A stretch of DNA of 64,000 bases from a bacterium SCSIO 12741 (lineage in GTDB: Bacteria; Bacteroidota; Bacteroidia; Flavobacteriales_G; Salibacteraceae), in assembly GCA_024398055.1 (NCBI GenBank), contig CP073749.1, forward strand, positions 4,216,594 to 4,280,593, read 5' to 3'. Below the pieces are notes generated by a model. The model was given only the letters and a program-made list of their open reading frames with translations, was not told the DNA's origin and searched no databases. Made by a program: the position numbers and the translations under genes. Of this stretch, positions 50,180 to 59,531 are shown one piece after another; the first letter of the stretch is position 1, and every line of letters begins with the position of its first letter.

Positions 50180-52849
50180 ATGAAAAAACCGCTTCTTTAC
50201 CTCACACTTCTACTTACCTGTCCTCTCGTGGGCTTTGGACAAGCTCAGGAACCCAACCTCGACCATCGACCCGATTTGGTACAAGCCGTAAAAGCTTCGG
50301 CTACCGGACCTTTGAAAACCGGTTTTCGGGAAAACTTGGGCCAACTGCTCAATTCTGATTACAAAAAGGATTCTACCATTGCTTACTACAGTGAATCCAT
50401 CTATCCTCGGATGTGGCTTGGCCAAAAAGGAAGGATAAGCTGGTCGAGTGAGGTGGAGAAAAAGTCGATTGACATCTATGCCAACGGACAAATTCCAGAT
50501 CCTTCTGATTCTCAAATAAACGACACACTGCTGCGCATAGACTTACAAGCTGTGGACGGAAATCTCAACCCGGTTACCAGTAAGCCATTTGCTTTTGATG
50601 TCACACCCGATCAAGCTCACTTCTACCTTCCTCATTGCGGCAAAGAGGGCATTGAGCACGTACCTGCCTACAAAAAAATTCTTTGGCCAGATATTTACCC
50701 AGGCATTCACCAGCAAGTCAATCTGGTAGATGCCAACGTGTCTATTCACTACGTTATAAGCCCCGGAGCTGATGCGAACAACATTCGCCTGCTATGGGAA
50801 GGTTATGACCGATTGAGCTTTTCCAGTAAATCGCTAAATGCTGGATTCAAAAGCCTCAACTTTGGACTTACCACCCTAACCGCCTATGAAGTGGATAAAT
50901 GGGGACGGGTTGTTCCACTGGAATGGGAAGCCAACTGGGTTAAGCACAGTGATGGAACACTCGGCCTTTTGACCGGAGCCTATAATTCCAACAACACCCT
51001 CGTCATTCCTTTAACTGCTACCCGTTCGGCCACAAGATCTCAAACCAATGGTGGCAACTTGACTTACAGCACCTATTTGGCCGGCAACGGTGAAGACCAC
51101 CTAATTGAGCTGATGACGGAAAGCAATCACTCCATTTATGCTGCCGGTTTCACCTCGAGCCATGTTTTTCCAAATAGTTCTGGGAAAAGAATTGCCTACT
51201 CAGGTGCCTACGATTGTTTTGCCATGCAGTTTGACAAAGACATGAAATTACAAACCAGTACGTTCTACGGATCCACCTCTTTTGATCAATTGGAGGCTGC
51301 AACCTACCATTCTAAGCTCGGCCTATACATAGGTGGCGTTACTTACGGCTACGATTTGTTTAAAGCCACCAACTCCAAGGCTGGCGTTCTATCCAGTTTT
51401 GTGGCTCATTTTGACCACGATCTGCGATTTGTAGAATCGGTATACTATGGTGGAGATAACAGCACTACCCTTACCGATTTGGTGGCTCACTCCAAGGGCG
51501 TAGTGGCTACGGGGTTTACCATTACCGCAGATAGTGTGTATCCGCTAAAATTTGGGCAACCCACCAGCTGGTTTCAGTCTGATATGGCGGGATCGGATGA
51601 TGGTTTTATAGCCGAGTTTAAGAGTGATTTAAAGCTTAATTACAGCAGCTTTTTTGGCGGCTCCGGGTCAGACAAAATTTACCGGGTAAAAAAGGACAAG
51701 GATGGAAACTTGTACTTCCTCATGACTACCCAAACTCAAGACTATTATTCGGATTGTAATCACCCTACATTACCCGGTGAATTACCCCTATGCTCTCAGT
51801 TAAACAATACCACCAACTATGCACCTCATGGTGGAGATGACTATTACCTATTCGTAATGACTCCGCAATTTGAATTGCTTTGGAGTACCTGGCTTGGAGG
51901 ATCATCGAGCGAAGAGTTTGAAAAAGGTGCTGACCTTGTGGTAGATCCCAATACTGTTGGCGATTTCTACGTGGCGTTGTCTACTCAAAACCCTACTCTA
52001 TTCGACCTACCTGATCCAGCAAAAACGGGCTACCACTGGGAACCCAACAACGACCGTAGTCAACAAATGCTTTTGATTCGATTTGAACATTTTAATCCCA
52101 CCTGGCACACGTTTGCCGGTTGCCATGATCGCACCAGTTCCCAAGGAATATTAGAATTGGATGACTTTGGCAATGTCTACCTCTCCGGTAATACAGCCTG
52201 TAAGGTTCCACAAGCCCAATACAAATGGTGCCAGGTTCCTGAAGGTTCTGAGTTTCCAATCTGCGACAACCACAGTAATGGCACTCCCCTTTTCATTCAG
52301 CGCGATGCAGATGGCAATGCCTTAAACCGCGGAAAAACAGATGCGTTTATCATGGCCTTTAATCCTCGCAACGAATTATTCTGGAGCACCTGGTTTGGCG
52401 GATCGGAAAACGAAGGAGTGACCACGCTGAAATTCCATGCAGAAAATCAGGAGTTGTATTTGGGTGGGGTAACCGATTCTCCGGACAAGTCCATCCCCTT
52501 AAAGAAACCCGGATCTTCCTCCTCTCATTTCCAGGACAAATTGAATGGAACTATGGGAGCTATGTTGGCCACTTATACCCCGGTTATTGCTACCTACATC
52601 ACCGAAATGGATGGTAAGAACCAACCTATAAAGGCCTGGCCCAATCCTACGGAAAATTGGATCCACCTGGACTTTGACCAGGATTACACCTCTTATTCCA
52701 TCTATTCAACCCAAGGCAATGTGGTGAAATCTGGAAATCTATCTGCCGTAAACAAAGCTTTGCAAGTAGGAGAATTACCAGTTGGTCAATATGTATTGGA
52801 GTTAAGCGGTGGAGACTACCCGGGAAGAATAACTTTTGTTCGTCAGTAA
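50180..52849 (+). CDS. T9SS-secreted SBBP/DUF7948-type beta-propeller protein
   Basis: The product has 889 residues from ATG 50180. The signal peptide ends near GFGQ. Residues about 40-300 form a DUF7948-like sandwich (YKKILWPDIYPGIHQQVNL is its landmark). Then SBBP-type propeller blades follow, with LTYSTYLAGNG, SIYAAGFTSS, SSFFGGSGSDKIYRV, LLWSTWLGGSSSEEFE, NVYLSGNT and LFWSTWFGGSENEG. The last ~75 residues form a T9SS sorting domain (AWPNPTENWIHL, YVLELSGG). It is a long surface protein whose ligand is unknown. The preceding ~285 bases hold no recognisable gene or promoter consensus. Confidence 0.8.
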   Translation: MKKPLLYLTLLLTCPLVGFGQAQEPNLDHRPDLVQAVKASATGPLKTGFRENLGQLLNSDYKKDSTIAYYSESIYPRMWLGQKGRISWSSEVEKKSIDIYANGQIPDPSDSQINDTLLRIDLQAVDGNLNPVTSKPFAFDVTPDQAHFYLPHCGKEGIEHVPAYKKILWPDIYPGIHQQVNLVDANVSIHYVISPGADANNIRLLWEGYDRLSFSSKSLNAGFKSLNFGLTTLTAYEVDKWGRVVPLEWEANWVKHSDGTLGLLTGAYNSNNTLVIPLTATRSATRSQTNGGNLTYSTYLAGNGEDHLIELMTESNHSIYAAGFTSSHVFPNSSGKRIAYSGAYDCFAMQFDKDMKLQTSTFYGSTSFDQLEAATYHSKLGLYIGGVTYGYDLFKATNSKAGVLSSFVAHFDHDLRFVESVYYGGDNSTTLTDLVAHSKGVVATGFTITADSVYPLKFGQPTSWFQSDMAGSDDGFIAEFKSDLKLNYSSFFGGSGSDKIYRVKKDKDGNLYFLMTTQTQDYYSDCNHPTLPGELPLCSQLNNTTNYAPHGGDDYYLFVMTPQFELLWSTWLGGSSSEEFEKGADLVVDPNTVGDFYVALSTQNPTLFDLPDPAKTGYHWEPNNDRSQQMLLIRFEHFNPTWHTFAGCHDRTSSQGILELDDFGNVYLSGNTACKVPQAQYKWCQVPEGSEFPICDNHSNGTPLFIQRDADGNALNRGKTDAFIMAFNPRNELFWSTWFGGSENEGVTTLKFHAENQELYLGGVTDSPDKSIPLKKPGSSSSHFQDKLNGTMGAMLATYTPVIATYITEMDGKNQPIKAWPNPTENWIHLDFDQDYTSYSIYSTQGNVVKSGNLSAVNKALQVGELPVGQYVLELSGGDYPGRITFVRQ

Positions 52850-52938
52850 ATGGGCTTAACCGCCGATTAGGAAATCATGTTGTGATTTGACCTTGGGTCC
52901 TGGCATTTTCAGCTAAATTAGCTCCTCGATCCAATGCT

Positions 52939-53511
52939 ATGAGTGACCATTACCTCGAAGGAGAACTTGTTGAGAACAAGGATTTTCAAGAAAACACCTG
53001 GAAGACAGGCGAGTACGACGATTGCCATTTTTCCAATTGTAGTTTTCATGAAGTAGATCTATCTCAATCCGTATTTGCAGAATGTACGTTTGAAAACTGT
53101 GACCTGAGCATGGCTCAATTGCAGGGAACTGCTTTGAAAGATGTTCGTTTTGAACAATGTAAACTTCTCGGATTACGCTTTGAGGACTGCCATCCTTTTC
53201 TGCTTCAGATGGAGTTTATGGGATGTCAATTGACTTATTCCTCTTTTCATGGCTTAAAACTTAAGGGAACACGGTTTACCAATTGCCAGATGGAAGAGGC
53301 GGATTTCTCCCAAGCAGACTTAACTGGAGCCCACTTCGACCAGTGTAATTTGGCTCGAACCCTATTTGACAACACCCTTCTGGATAAGGCCGATTTTAGG
53401 ACGGCTTATCACTATACGATTCATCCAGAGCACAACTACCTGAATGGCGCCAAATTCAGTCAGGATGGCGTTCAGGGTCTTCTGAATCACTTAAATATAA
53501 CGATAGAATGA
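52939..53511 (+). CDS. Pentapeptide-repeat protein (Qnr/McbG-like)
   Basis: This 190-residue protein is built from A(D/N)LxX-type pentapeptides (CHFSN CSFHE VDLSQ SVFAE CTFEN CDLSM, then FTNCQ MEEAD FSQAD LTGAH FDQCN LARTL) in an unbroken right-handed coil. The C-terminal motif DFRTAYHYTIHPEHNYLNGAKFS is the helix that caps Qnr/McbG-like gyrase-protecting proteins. Such proteins mimic DNA and guard gyrase from quinolones or from microcin B17; whether this one does is not shown. Its stop overlaps the next start (ATGA), so it is coupled to a small exported protein. Confidence 0.88.
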   Translation: MSDHYLEGELVENKDFQENTWKTGEYDDCHFSNCSFHEVDLSQSVFAECTFENCDLSMAQLQGTALKDVRFEQCKLLGLRFEDCHPFLLQMEFMGCQLTYSSFHGLKLKGTRFTNCQMEEADFSQADLTGAHFDQCNLARTLFDNTLLDKADFRTAYHYTIHPEHNYLNGAKFSQDGVQGLLNHLNITIE

Positions 53512-54125
53512 AACGCTTCCTACTTCTTCTCCTGAGCCTTTTTCTGATGCATACCAGCGGTGTTTGGGCTCAAAATAGCCGGAAGGCCTCTGATCAGATT
53601 TATGAATTAAAGAATGGGGTTCTACTGGTTCGACTAATGACCCGTAGCAAAAGCATTAATGCCCTGGAAAAAGCGGGCAATACCAAACAAGCAGATAAGA
53701 TTAAGGCTGAACAACAACAGAAAAACCAACAAATTATCGCTGCCTTTCAAAACTACTTTGATTTCTGCCCGGTTTATTTTTTCCTTTCAGACCAGACGGC
53801 TGAAGTAAAAGCCCGCAACTGGGACAAAGTGGTATTTCTAAATGCGGAGTTACAAGCCGATACTTCCCTTACTGATTTCAATCCCGAGGTGTTTATGATG
53901 GCCGAATTTGGTATTGTAGAACCCAAAGTAAATGATGGAATTCCGGTTAGCGATCAGGGTTTACCAGGTTTGGTTATTAGCAATTCAGACTTTGTTCAAT
54001 TAAGCGCCCCATTTCCTTACTATATAAGAACTTATGAAAATCTACCAGTAGAAAAAAAGGCTCAGAATGCAGTGGAGAAATGGAATCAAGAGTTGCACGA
54101 TTTTTATACATCCACGCAGAAATAA
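53508..54125 (+). CDS. Exported protein of unknown function
   Basis: This 205-residue protein has a clear signal peptide (ending GVWAQ). The mature part has an Arg/Lys-Gln rich N-terminal half (helical, NTKQADKIKAEQQQKNQQ) and a second half with FMMAEFGIVEP and FPYYIRTYENLPVEKKAQNAVEKWNQ. I recognise no family; similar Bacteroidota proteins seem to be annotated only as hypothetical. Its ATG overlaps the pentapeptide gene's stop (ATGA, 53508-53511), so the pair is co-translated. Confidence 0.6.
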   Translation: MKRFLLLLLSLFLMHTSGVWAQNSRKASDQIYELKNGVLLVRLMTRSKSINALEKAGNTKQADKIKAEQQQKNQQIIAAFQNYFDFCPVYFFLSDQTAEVKARNWDKVVFLNAELQADTSLTDFNPEVFMMAEFGIVEPKVNDGIPVSDQGLPGLVISNSDFVQLSAPFPYYIRTYENLPVEKKAQNAVEKWNQELHDFYTSTQK

Positions 54126-54137
54126 TCAGTTCCGATC

Positions 54138-54629
54138 TTAGGCCTTTTCCTTGGGTTGAATGATTTTAAGAACGAAACTCATCATCACGGTAAATACCAC
54201 AAAACCGAATAAGCCAATAATCGAGTTGAGAGCTCGGGGAAGGAAAAAACTCCAAAAATCAAAGGTCTGATAATCCCTGTGCATACTGGTATTGAGAATT
54301 ACCCAGGCCTCCATGGAAAAGAGTAGCCAAAAGCCATTTAACAAGCGTAGAATGGGACGATTTCTTACCCATTTTAACCAGGGCATGTGGGAGGCCAACA
54401 ACAAGGAAATGGGCGTCCACCAAAAATAAAGTCCGTATTCTCCAAAAGCCCTATCCATCCAGGATTCTGGTGCATTAATGATGCGGTGGTAGAAATAGAT
54501 GAGTGCGTAAAACCAACCTATAAAACTCCCTGTAAAAAGAGCGGCTCTCTCCCAAATTTCAGGAACCGTTCGATTGAACCAACGACCTATCGCTGTAATA
54601 ATCAGGTATATTCCATATCCTTCGGGCAT
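54138..54629 (-). CDS. Small integral membrane protein of unknown function
   Basis: This 163-residue protein has about four hydrophobic segments (around residues 4-18, 38-55, 68-84, 97-117 and 135-155). It is aromatic-rich (WERAALFTGSFIGWFYALIYF, LYFWWTP). There is no motif I can assign. It stands alone on the minus strand, convergent with the exported-protein gene (12 bases apart). Confidence 0.6.
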   Translation of the reverse strand: MPEGYGIYLIITAIGRWFNRTVPEIWERAALFTGSFIGWFYALIYFYHRIINAPESWMDRAFGEYGLYFWWTPISLLLASHMPWLKWVRNRPILRLLNGFWLLFSMEAWVILNTSMHRDYQTFDFWSFFLPRALNSIIGLFGFVVFTVMMSFVLKIIQPKEKA

Positions 54630-54714
54630 GTTGCGAATTTAACCAATCCCATTACCCTATTACCAAGCTTGCACAAAATGAGGTTTTAGATTGGGTGAAA
54701 TTCGGCTAAAAAGC

Positions 54715-54722
54715 TAATTTCG
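54715..54722 (+). promoter_or_regulatory. Possible -7 element TAATTTCG before the YdeI-like gene
   Basis: It differs from TAnnTTTG by one base and lies three bases before the ATG. A TTG about 21 bases upstream (in GATTGGG) fits the -33 position. Confidence 0.35.
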
Positions 54723-54725
54723 AAT

Positions 54726-55229
54726 ATGCCTTATCAAACCACAATTGAAATGCACCCTGGCTCCATTTGGGGGCTTTACCTACCGGTTTCCAGTGATTGG
54801 ACCGAAGGATTGATTGAAGGAAATAATCGTCGGGTATTGTGCTCCATCAATGGAAATGAAAAGTTCCAAACTCCCCTACTACCGGATGGTGAAGGTGGAT
54901 ATATGATTACCCTGAACCAACAGCAGTGCAAAAAACTGGGCATTAAACTGGGTGATAGCGTGAGTATCGAAATGGAAAAGGATGATAGCAAATATGGCCT
55001 TCCGGTTCCGCCTGAATTTGAGGAATTACTCCTACAAGATGAGGACGGTAGTTCACTGTTTCATGCACTAACTCCGGGAAAACAAAGAAACCTGCTTTAC
55101 ATTATCGGCAAACCCAAATCAGCTGATTTACGACTTCATAAGGCCATTGTAATCCTCAATTACCTTAAATCTACGGGTGGAAGATTGGACTTTAAGGAAC
55201 TCAACGAAGCGTTGAAAGTAAACCGGTAG
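54726..55229 (+). CDS. DUF1905/YdeI-like protein
   Basis: The 167-residue protein has an N-terminal DUF1905-like domain (SIWGLYLPVSSDW, RRVLCSINGNEKFQTPLLPDGEGGYMITLNQQQCKKLGIKLGDSVSI read by landmarks). The C-terminal YdeI/OmpD-associated-like part shows VPPEFEELLLQD then LTPGKQRNLLYIIGKPKSADLRLHKA. Such proteins bind DNA or nucleotides in some models, but their function is not established. It converges on the efflux gene, with a six-base gap. Confidence 0.8.
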   Translation: MPYQTTIEMHPGSIWGLYLPVSSDWTEGLIEGNNRRVLCSINGNEKFQTPLLPDGEGGYMITLNQQQCKKLGIKLGDSVSIEMEKDDSKYGLPVPPEFEELLLQDEDGSSLFHALTPGKQRNLLYIIGKPKSADLRLHKAIVILNYLKSTGGRLDFKELNEALKVNR

Positions 55230-55235
55230 AAAGGT

Positions 55236-56488
55236 CTATCCATCATTCTCAACCGGAGCTCCCTGAATATCAGGAGACTTATCCCCAAAGCGATTAAGGG
55301 CTCTAAAGGCAAAAAGAAATCCCAACAACATAAGGACCGTTCCAGCAATAAAGGGCGCTCCAGGGAAATAGGGATCTGCCCCTTCAGCCGTAAACCAGGT
55401 AAAGATATTGGTCATCAACAGTGGACCAATTATAGCGGTAAGACTGATAATCCCAGTCATGCCCCCTGCAATTCTCCCTGTTCATTTTCTGGAACCTGAT
55501 TGGACACAATACCCTGGAGCGTAGGACCTGCAATTCCACCAACGCAATAGGGAACGAGAAATAGATAGAGCATCCACCCGGTATCAGCAAAAGCGAAAAG
55601 CAACATTCCTAAGCTCCAAAGAGCATAACCTACATAGATCGTTTTTAGGTTCCCAAACTTCCGGGTAAAAAAACCAACCAGAACGGCTTGAACAATCACC
55701 ACCAATATCCCTACTACCGTCAAGGAAAAACCAATTTCGGCCGGTGACCAATCAAACTTTAATTTGGTAAAGAAAGTCCAGGTAGACTGCAAAGCGTGAC
55801 CTGCCAAGTGAATTAGAAAAAAGGAAATCATCATTCCGACCAATAGCGGGTAACGTCTCAAACCAATAATCGAAACACCAGGAACTACTTTCTTAAAATC
55901 GAAGGAGCGTCGCTTGTCCATGGAAAGAGATTCCGGTAGAATCGCGATTCCATAAATTAGGTTAGCTAAACTTAAACCAGCCGCGATAAAAAACGGAACT
56001 CGAACACCCCATTCTGCAAAAAATCCACCGATTAGGGGACCAATAATAAAACCCAGGCCAAAGGCGGCGCCAACCATTCCGAAGTTTTTGGCCTTTTCTT
56101 CTGGTTTACTTATATCGGCAACATAGGCATTGGCCACGGTGAAACTCGCTCCACAAACACCGGCCAAAAGGCGGCCGATAAACAACCAAAATAGAGTGGG
56201 CGCAAAGGCGTGGAATACATAATCCATTCCCAAGCCAAACAGACCCATCAACAGCAAAGGCTTACGTCCATATTTGTCGCTTAGCTCACCCAATACAGGA
56301 GCAAAAAGAAACTGCATAATCGCATAGGCAAATGTGAGCCACCCAGCGTAATAGGAAGCTTGGCTTAGGTCCTCACCAGTCAGTTGCTCGATTAGATCAG
56401 GCATGATGGGAATGATGATTCCTAATCCCATTCCATCCACCATAACGGTGATGAAAATGAATAATATGGAGGCGCTTTTTCTTTTCAC
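55236..56488 (-). pseudogene. MFS drug efflux transporter (Tet/TCR type), split by a frameshift
   Basis: The main frame runs from GTG 56488 to 55457 and carries 10 or so TM segments. It has the MFS motif GELSDKYGRKPLLL, the TMs of the TetA-type family, and DGMGLGIIIPIMPDLI in TM1. It stops right after NEQGELQGA. The family continues with a conserved segment that is found in the other frame, GIISLTAIIGPLLMTNIF (55460-55236). One G added to the GGGGG run at 55462-55466 gives GELQGGMTGIISLTAIIGP and a full 417-residue transporter. Either it is a genuine broken gene or a sequencing error. Members export tetracyclines and other drugs. Confidence 0.88.
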
Positions 56489-56599
56489 GGGGTTTATTTT
56501 GGAGGGTGTAAAACTACAGGGACTTTGGCGAAAACCTGGATTAGATATGTAGCAATTTTAGTACTTTTTTAAAAGGCCTTCGTTTCCAGTACATTCAAA

Positions 56600-56635
56600 T
56601 AAAAAGCCCCTATTCAATCACCATGAATAAGGGCT
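56600..56635 (-). terminator. Rho-independent terminator after the metal-binding genes
   Basis: On the minus strand AGCCCTTATTCA and TGAATAGGGGCT pair (one G-T) around a 7-base loop, followed by TTTTTATTTG. It lies about 25 bases after the stop at 56660. Confidence 0.85.
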
Positions 56636-56659
56636 AAAAATCTGTATGCAAAGGATTTA

Positions 56660-56875
56660 CTATCCTTCCTCGGTACCTTCAGGTACTTCCTCAGCAGGAA
56701 TTTCTTCGGTAGGCTCTTCTTCCGGAACAGGTTCGGTCACCTGTTCTTCAGGAGTGGGCTCATTGGTAGATTCCATTTGCTCCAAATCCATACCACAAGT
56801 TGGGCAGGTTGTAGGTTCTGCGTATGTTTTTCCATCTTCACAATCCATTGGGCAGGCATAAACGGAAGCTGTCAT
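56660..56875 (-). CDS. Heavy-metal-binding domain (HMBD) protein
   Basis: The 71 residues hold one HMBD: YACPMDCEDGKTY then CPTCGMDLEQ, four cysteines and the CPM...CGMDL pattern used for metal binding. The rest is a very acidic, Pro/Glu/Thr-rich C-terminal tail. The ATG overlaps the stop of the upstream His-rich lipoprotein (ATGA, 56872-56875). Usually in Bacteroidota these two parts are one protein. One extra G in the GGG at 56887-56889 would join them in frame (HDHGEEGEMTASVYACPM), so this may be the C-terminal half of a frameshifted gene of 123 residues. Confidence 0.75.
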   Translation of the reverse strand: MTASVYACPMDCEDGKTYAEPTTCPTCGMDLEQMESTNEPTPEEQVTEPVPEEEPTEEIPAEEVPEGTEEG

Positions 56876-57030
56876 TTCTCCCTCCTCCCATGATCATGTC
56901 CATCCTGATCGTGGTGTTCGTGCCCATCGTGTGAATGATTGTGGCTAGATTCTCCAGAGCAGCTTGCCATCATTAGGATTCCAAATCCGTACACCAAGGC
57001 AATACTCCATGTTATTATTGTGCGTTTCAT
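56872..57030 (-). CDS. Small His-rich lipoprotein (N-terminal half of a metal-binding protein)
   Basis: This is a 52-residue product. A signal with lipobox MMASC (Cys24) is followed by a His/Asp-rich tail (HNHSHDGHEHHDQDGHDHG). His-rich linkers of this kind bind divalent metals such as zinc, copper or nickel. It ends in the ATGA overlap that starts the HMBD gene. As noted there, a one-base change would fuse the two, which is the common arrangement; as sequenced they are two coupled short genes. Too short for confident family assignment. Confidence 0.6.
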   Translation of the reverse strand: MKRTIITWSIALVYGFGILMMASCSGESSHNHSHDGHEHHDQDGHDHGRREK

Positions 57031-57155
57031 GGTACTAAATTTTAAGATTCTTCAGATAATCTGACACTACGATTCAAATATCCGACAATTTCCACAAAGC
57101 CTGAACCCGGGATCTTTTCTTTTTCTGGTTATTCTCAACACTGTATTTTTAGCCC

Positions 57156-58247
57156 ATGCAAAACACCGATTTGATTTATCTCGACACCGCAGCATGCGGA
57201 CTCATCCACCTAGATGGATTACAAGCACAACAGGCCTTTATGCAAAACGCTGTGACCGATGCCAGTGGAGTTGCCAATGCATGGAGAGACAAGACCTATT
57301 TTGAACTGCGAAATACAGCCCGTCGATTTTTGGATTGCACGGAAGAAGAGCTGGCTTTCATTCCTAACTTCAGCTATGGCCTCTTCAGCTTTATTCAGGC
57401 CATAAAAGGAAAGCATAAAAGGGTGCTATTGTTTCAAAACGACTACCCTTCCCTTACACTCCCCTTCGAGCTTAACGGATTTGAGATCACCTCTTTTGTT
57501 CCACAGGATTTCTTCGAGGTGGATTATGGAGCCTTGGAAAAAATGCTGATCCAGCAGAAGATTGAATTAGTGGCGGTAAGTCATGTGCAATACCTCAACG
57601 GTGCACGGGTGGATTTGGAATTGTTGGGAAACCTTTGTCAACGACTTGGAATACTGCTCGTGGTTGATGCTACCCAAAGTTTAGGAGCAGATGCCCTTTC
57701 CTTTCGAGAATTGAATGTAGACGTATTGATCGCCAGTAACTACAAATGGATGAATGGTGGATTTGGTACGGGTGTTATGTGTTGCAAACCGCACATAACC
57801 AAGGAATACCTACCTCAAATTGGAGGTTTTGGAAGCTATCAAATGGGCAAAAACGGATGGGAGTTCAATCGAAACATTCGGAGTTATGAACCCGGTCATC
57901 CCGCCATAGGTTCACTACTTCTCCTCCACCATGCCATGGAATACAAGATTTCTAAAGGAATGGAATCGATTCGGACAAACAACCGCGTTATGCTCGAGAA
58001 GCTTATCTCCGTGGTAAATAAATACGAATTACCCCTAATTGGCCCCTCCGGTGTGGATAACCGATTAGGTATTGCCTGTTGTTCTATAAGTGAGGAAATG
58101 TACCAATACCTGCATCAGAATCAGGTACGATGCACTTTCCGAAATGGACACATCCGGCTCAGTGTGCACCACACCAATTCTTTAGAGGATTTGGATAGGT
58201 TTGACCAGATACTGGCCAAGGCTCCTAAAAGCGCCTTACTGCACTAA
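57156..58247 (+). CDS. Class V aminotransferase-fold PLP enzyme, possible EgtE-like C-S lyase
   Basis: This 363-residue PLP enzyme has the class V layout: VVDATQSLGAD (PLP-binding Asp), SNYKWMNGGFGTGVM (catalytic Lys in YKW), and the N-terminal LDTAACG. Class V members include cysteine desulfurases, kynureninases and EgtE, the beta-lyase of ergothioneine synthesis. Because the gene sits by egtB and egtD, an EgtE-like job (cleavage of hercynylcysteine sulfoxide) is the best guess, but it is on the opposite strand and a different role is possible. Its end overlaps DUF427 by 12 bases. A near-consensus -7 box (TATTTTTA, 57144-57151) lies just ahead of the start. Confidence 0.82.
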   Translation: MQNTDLIYLDTAACGLIHLDGLQAQQAFMQNAVTDASGVANAWRDKTYFELRNTARRFLDCTEEELAFIPNFSYGLFSFIQAIKGKHKRVLLFQNDYPSLTLPFELNGFEITSFVPQDFFEVDYGALEKMLIQQKIELVAVSHVQYLNGARVDLELLGNLCQRLGILLVVDATQSLGADALSFRELNVDVLIASNYKWMNGGFGTGVMCCKPHITKEYLPQIGGFGSYQMGKNGWEFNRNIRSYEPGHPAIGSLLLLHHAMEYKISKGMESIRTNNRVMLEKLISVVNKYELPLIGPSGVDNRLGIACCSISEEMYQYLHQNQVRCTFRNGHIRLSVHHTNSLEDLDRFDQILAKAPKSALLH

Positions 58248-58517
58248 CTGAACCCCTTTCCAAAAAGCGATACGGCCCTTAATGCCTTTGGCCATTTCAG
58301 ACGTTTCCGGATAGTACCATGCGGCATCCTGATTAACGTCCTCTCCCACCTTAATGCTGTAATACGAAGCTGTTCCCTTCCAGTGGCATACGGTGTGTGT
58401 TTCTGAAGGAACCAAATATTCCTGTTTAACGGACTCAGGCGGGAAATAAGGGTTTCCCTCTACATTTATGGTGTCATTGCTTTCGGCAATTACGGTGTCT
58501 TTCCAAATGGCTTTCAT
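58236..58517 (-). CDS. DUF427-family protein
   Basis: This 93-residue protein has the DUF427 pattern: WKDTVIAESNDT, then GNPYFPPESV, CHWKGTASYYS and a closing YYPETSEMAKGIKGRIAFWKG. It is small, acidic and has no signal peptide. The function of DUF427 is unknown, though family members often sit by stress or thiol genes. It is six bases downstream of egtD and converges on the aminotransferase gene (12-base overlap). Confidence 0.85.
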   Translation of the reverse strand: MKAIWKDTVIAESNDTINVEGNPYFPPESVKQEYLVPSETHTVCHWKGTASYYSIKVGEDVNQDAAWYYPETSEMAKGIKGRIAFWKGVQLVQ

Positions 58518-58523
58518 CTTGAA

Positions 58524-59531
58524 TTAGTGTTTAATGAGTAAAAAATCGGAGAAGTAATTCTTGCTGTCCGAAAAGGTTTGTTGCAGCTCAAGCCCCAATC
58601 CCTTTGTTAGCCTGTTGAGTATTTCCTCATCGTACTTCCTGGAAATCTCGGTATGAATTCGTTCTCCATTCGTAAAGCTGAAGTGTTGGTCGAGTTCTTT
58701 GATATATACCGTTTGATTGCAGGTACTGCGCAAAGAGCTTTTGGCAATCCCCTCCTGTTCGTCGTATTCTGGGGCATGTTCAAATTGGTTCACCTGAAAA
58801 TCTCCTCCCAATTCCCGGTTTATTCGGGTTAATAAATTGAGATTGAAATCACGGGTAATTCCCGCGGCATCATGGTATGCAGGAAGTACAATGTCACGAG
58901 ATTTTATGCGATCAGCACCCAACAGTAAACGATCACCTGGATTCATAAGCTCTGCCAATCGTCCTAAAAAACGTCGTGCTTCGGTATCCGGAAAGTTCCC
59001 AATATTGGACCCCAAAAAGAGTAAAGTCTTCGGGCGACTATTCCGATTGACCTGATCCAATACCCGAAAATAATCACCGGCTATAGGACCACATTTCAAA
59101 CCTGGCACTTCATCAGACAAGCGAGACACCAAGCCATCCAGCGCATCTTCTGAGATATCGATCGGAATATAGCGGAAGGAAGTGTTCCCTACCAGTTCTT
59201 CTAACAAATGTTGCGTCTTACTTCCATCCCCAGCTCCTAATTCGACCAAATCAAAGGATTCATCATGAGACACTGCTTCTGCCAGAGCTTGGGTTTGTTT
59301 TTGAAAAATCTCAAGTTCACAGTTCATCAGGTAATACTCAGGCATGTGCATTATTTGAACAAACAGTTCTGACCCTTTCTTATCGTAAAAATAGCGCGAA
59401 GAGAGCTTCTTTGGATGAGCACTCAAACCATGCAAAACATCCTTGAGAAAGGCCTCATGAAGTTCTCGAGCTTCAATTTCAGCTAAATCGACCGACTCTT
59501 CGGTATTTGCTTTTAATGGAAATGCGTTCAT
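58524..59531 (-). CDS. egtD: L-histidine N-alpha-methyltransferase (EgtD)
   Basis: This 335-residue SAM-dependent enzyme trimethylates histidine to hercynine in ergothioneine synthesis. The family landmarks are all present: [32 protein letters not shown] (SAM site), [33 protein letters not shown] and the C-terminal EISRKYDEE. The ATG at 59531 overlaps the stop of egtB (ATGA), so the two are co-translated. It is followed after six bases by DUF427. Confidence 0.95.
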   Translation of the reverse strand: MNAFPLKANTEESVDLAEIEARELHEAFLKDVLHGLSAHPKKLSSRYFYDKKGSELFVQIMHMPEYYLMNCELEIFQKQTQALAEAVSHDESFDLVELGAGDGSKTQHLLEELVGNTSFRYIPIDISEDALDGLVSRLSDEVPGLKCGPIAGDYFRVLDQVNRNSRPKTLLFLGSNIGNFPDTEARRFLGRLAELMNPGDRLLLGADRIKSRDIVLPAYHDAAGITRDFNLNLLTRINRELGGDFQVNQFEHAPEYDEQEGIAKSSLRSTCNQTVYIKELDQHFSFTNGERIHTEISRKYDEEILNRLTKGLGLELQQTFSDSKNYFSDFLLIKH

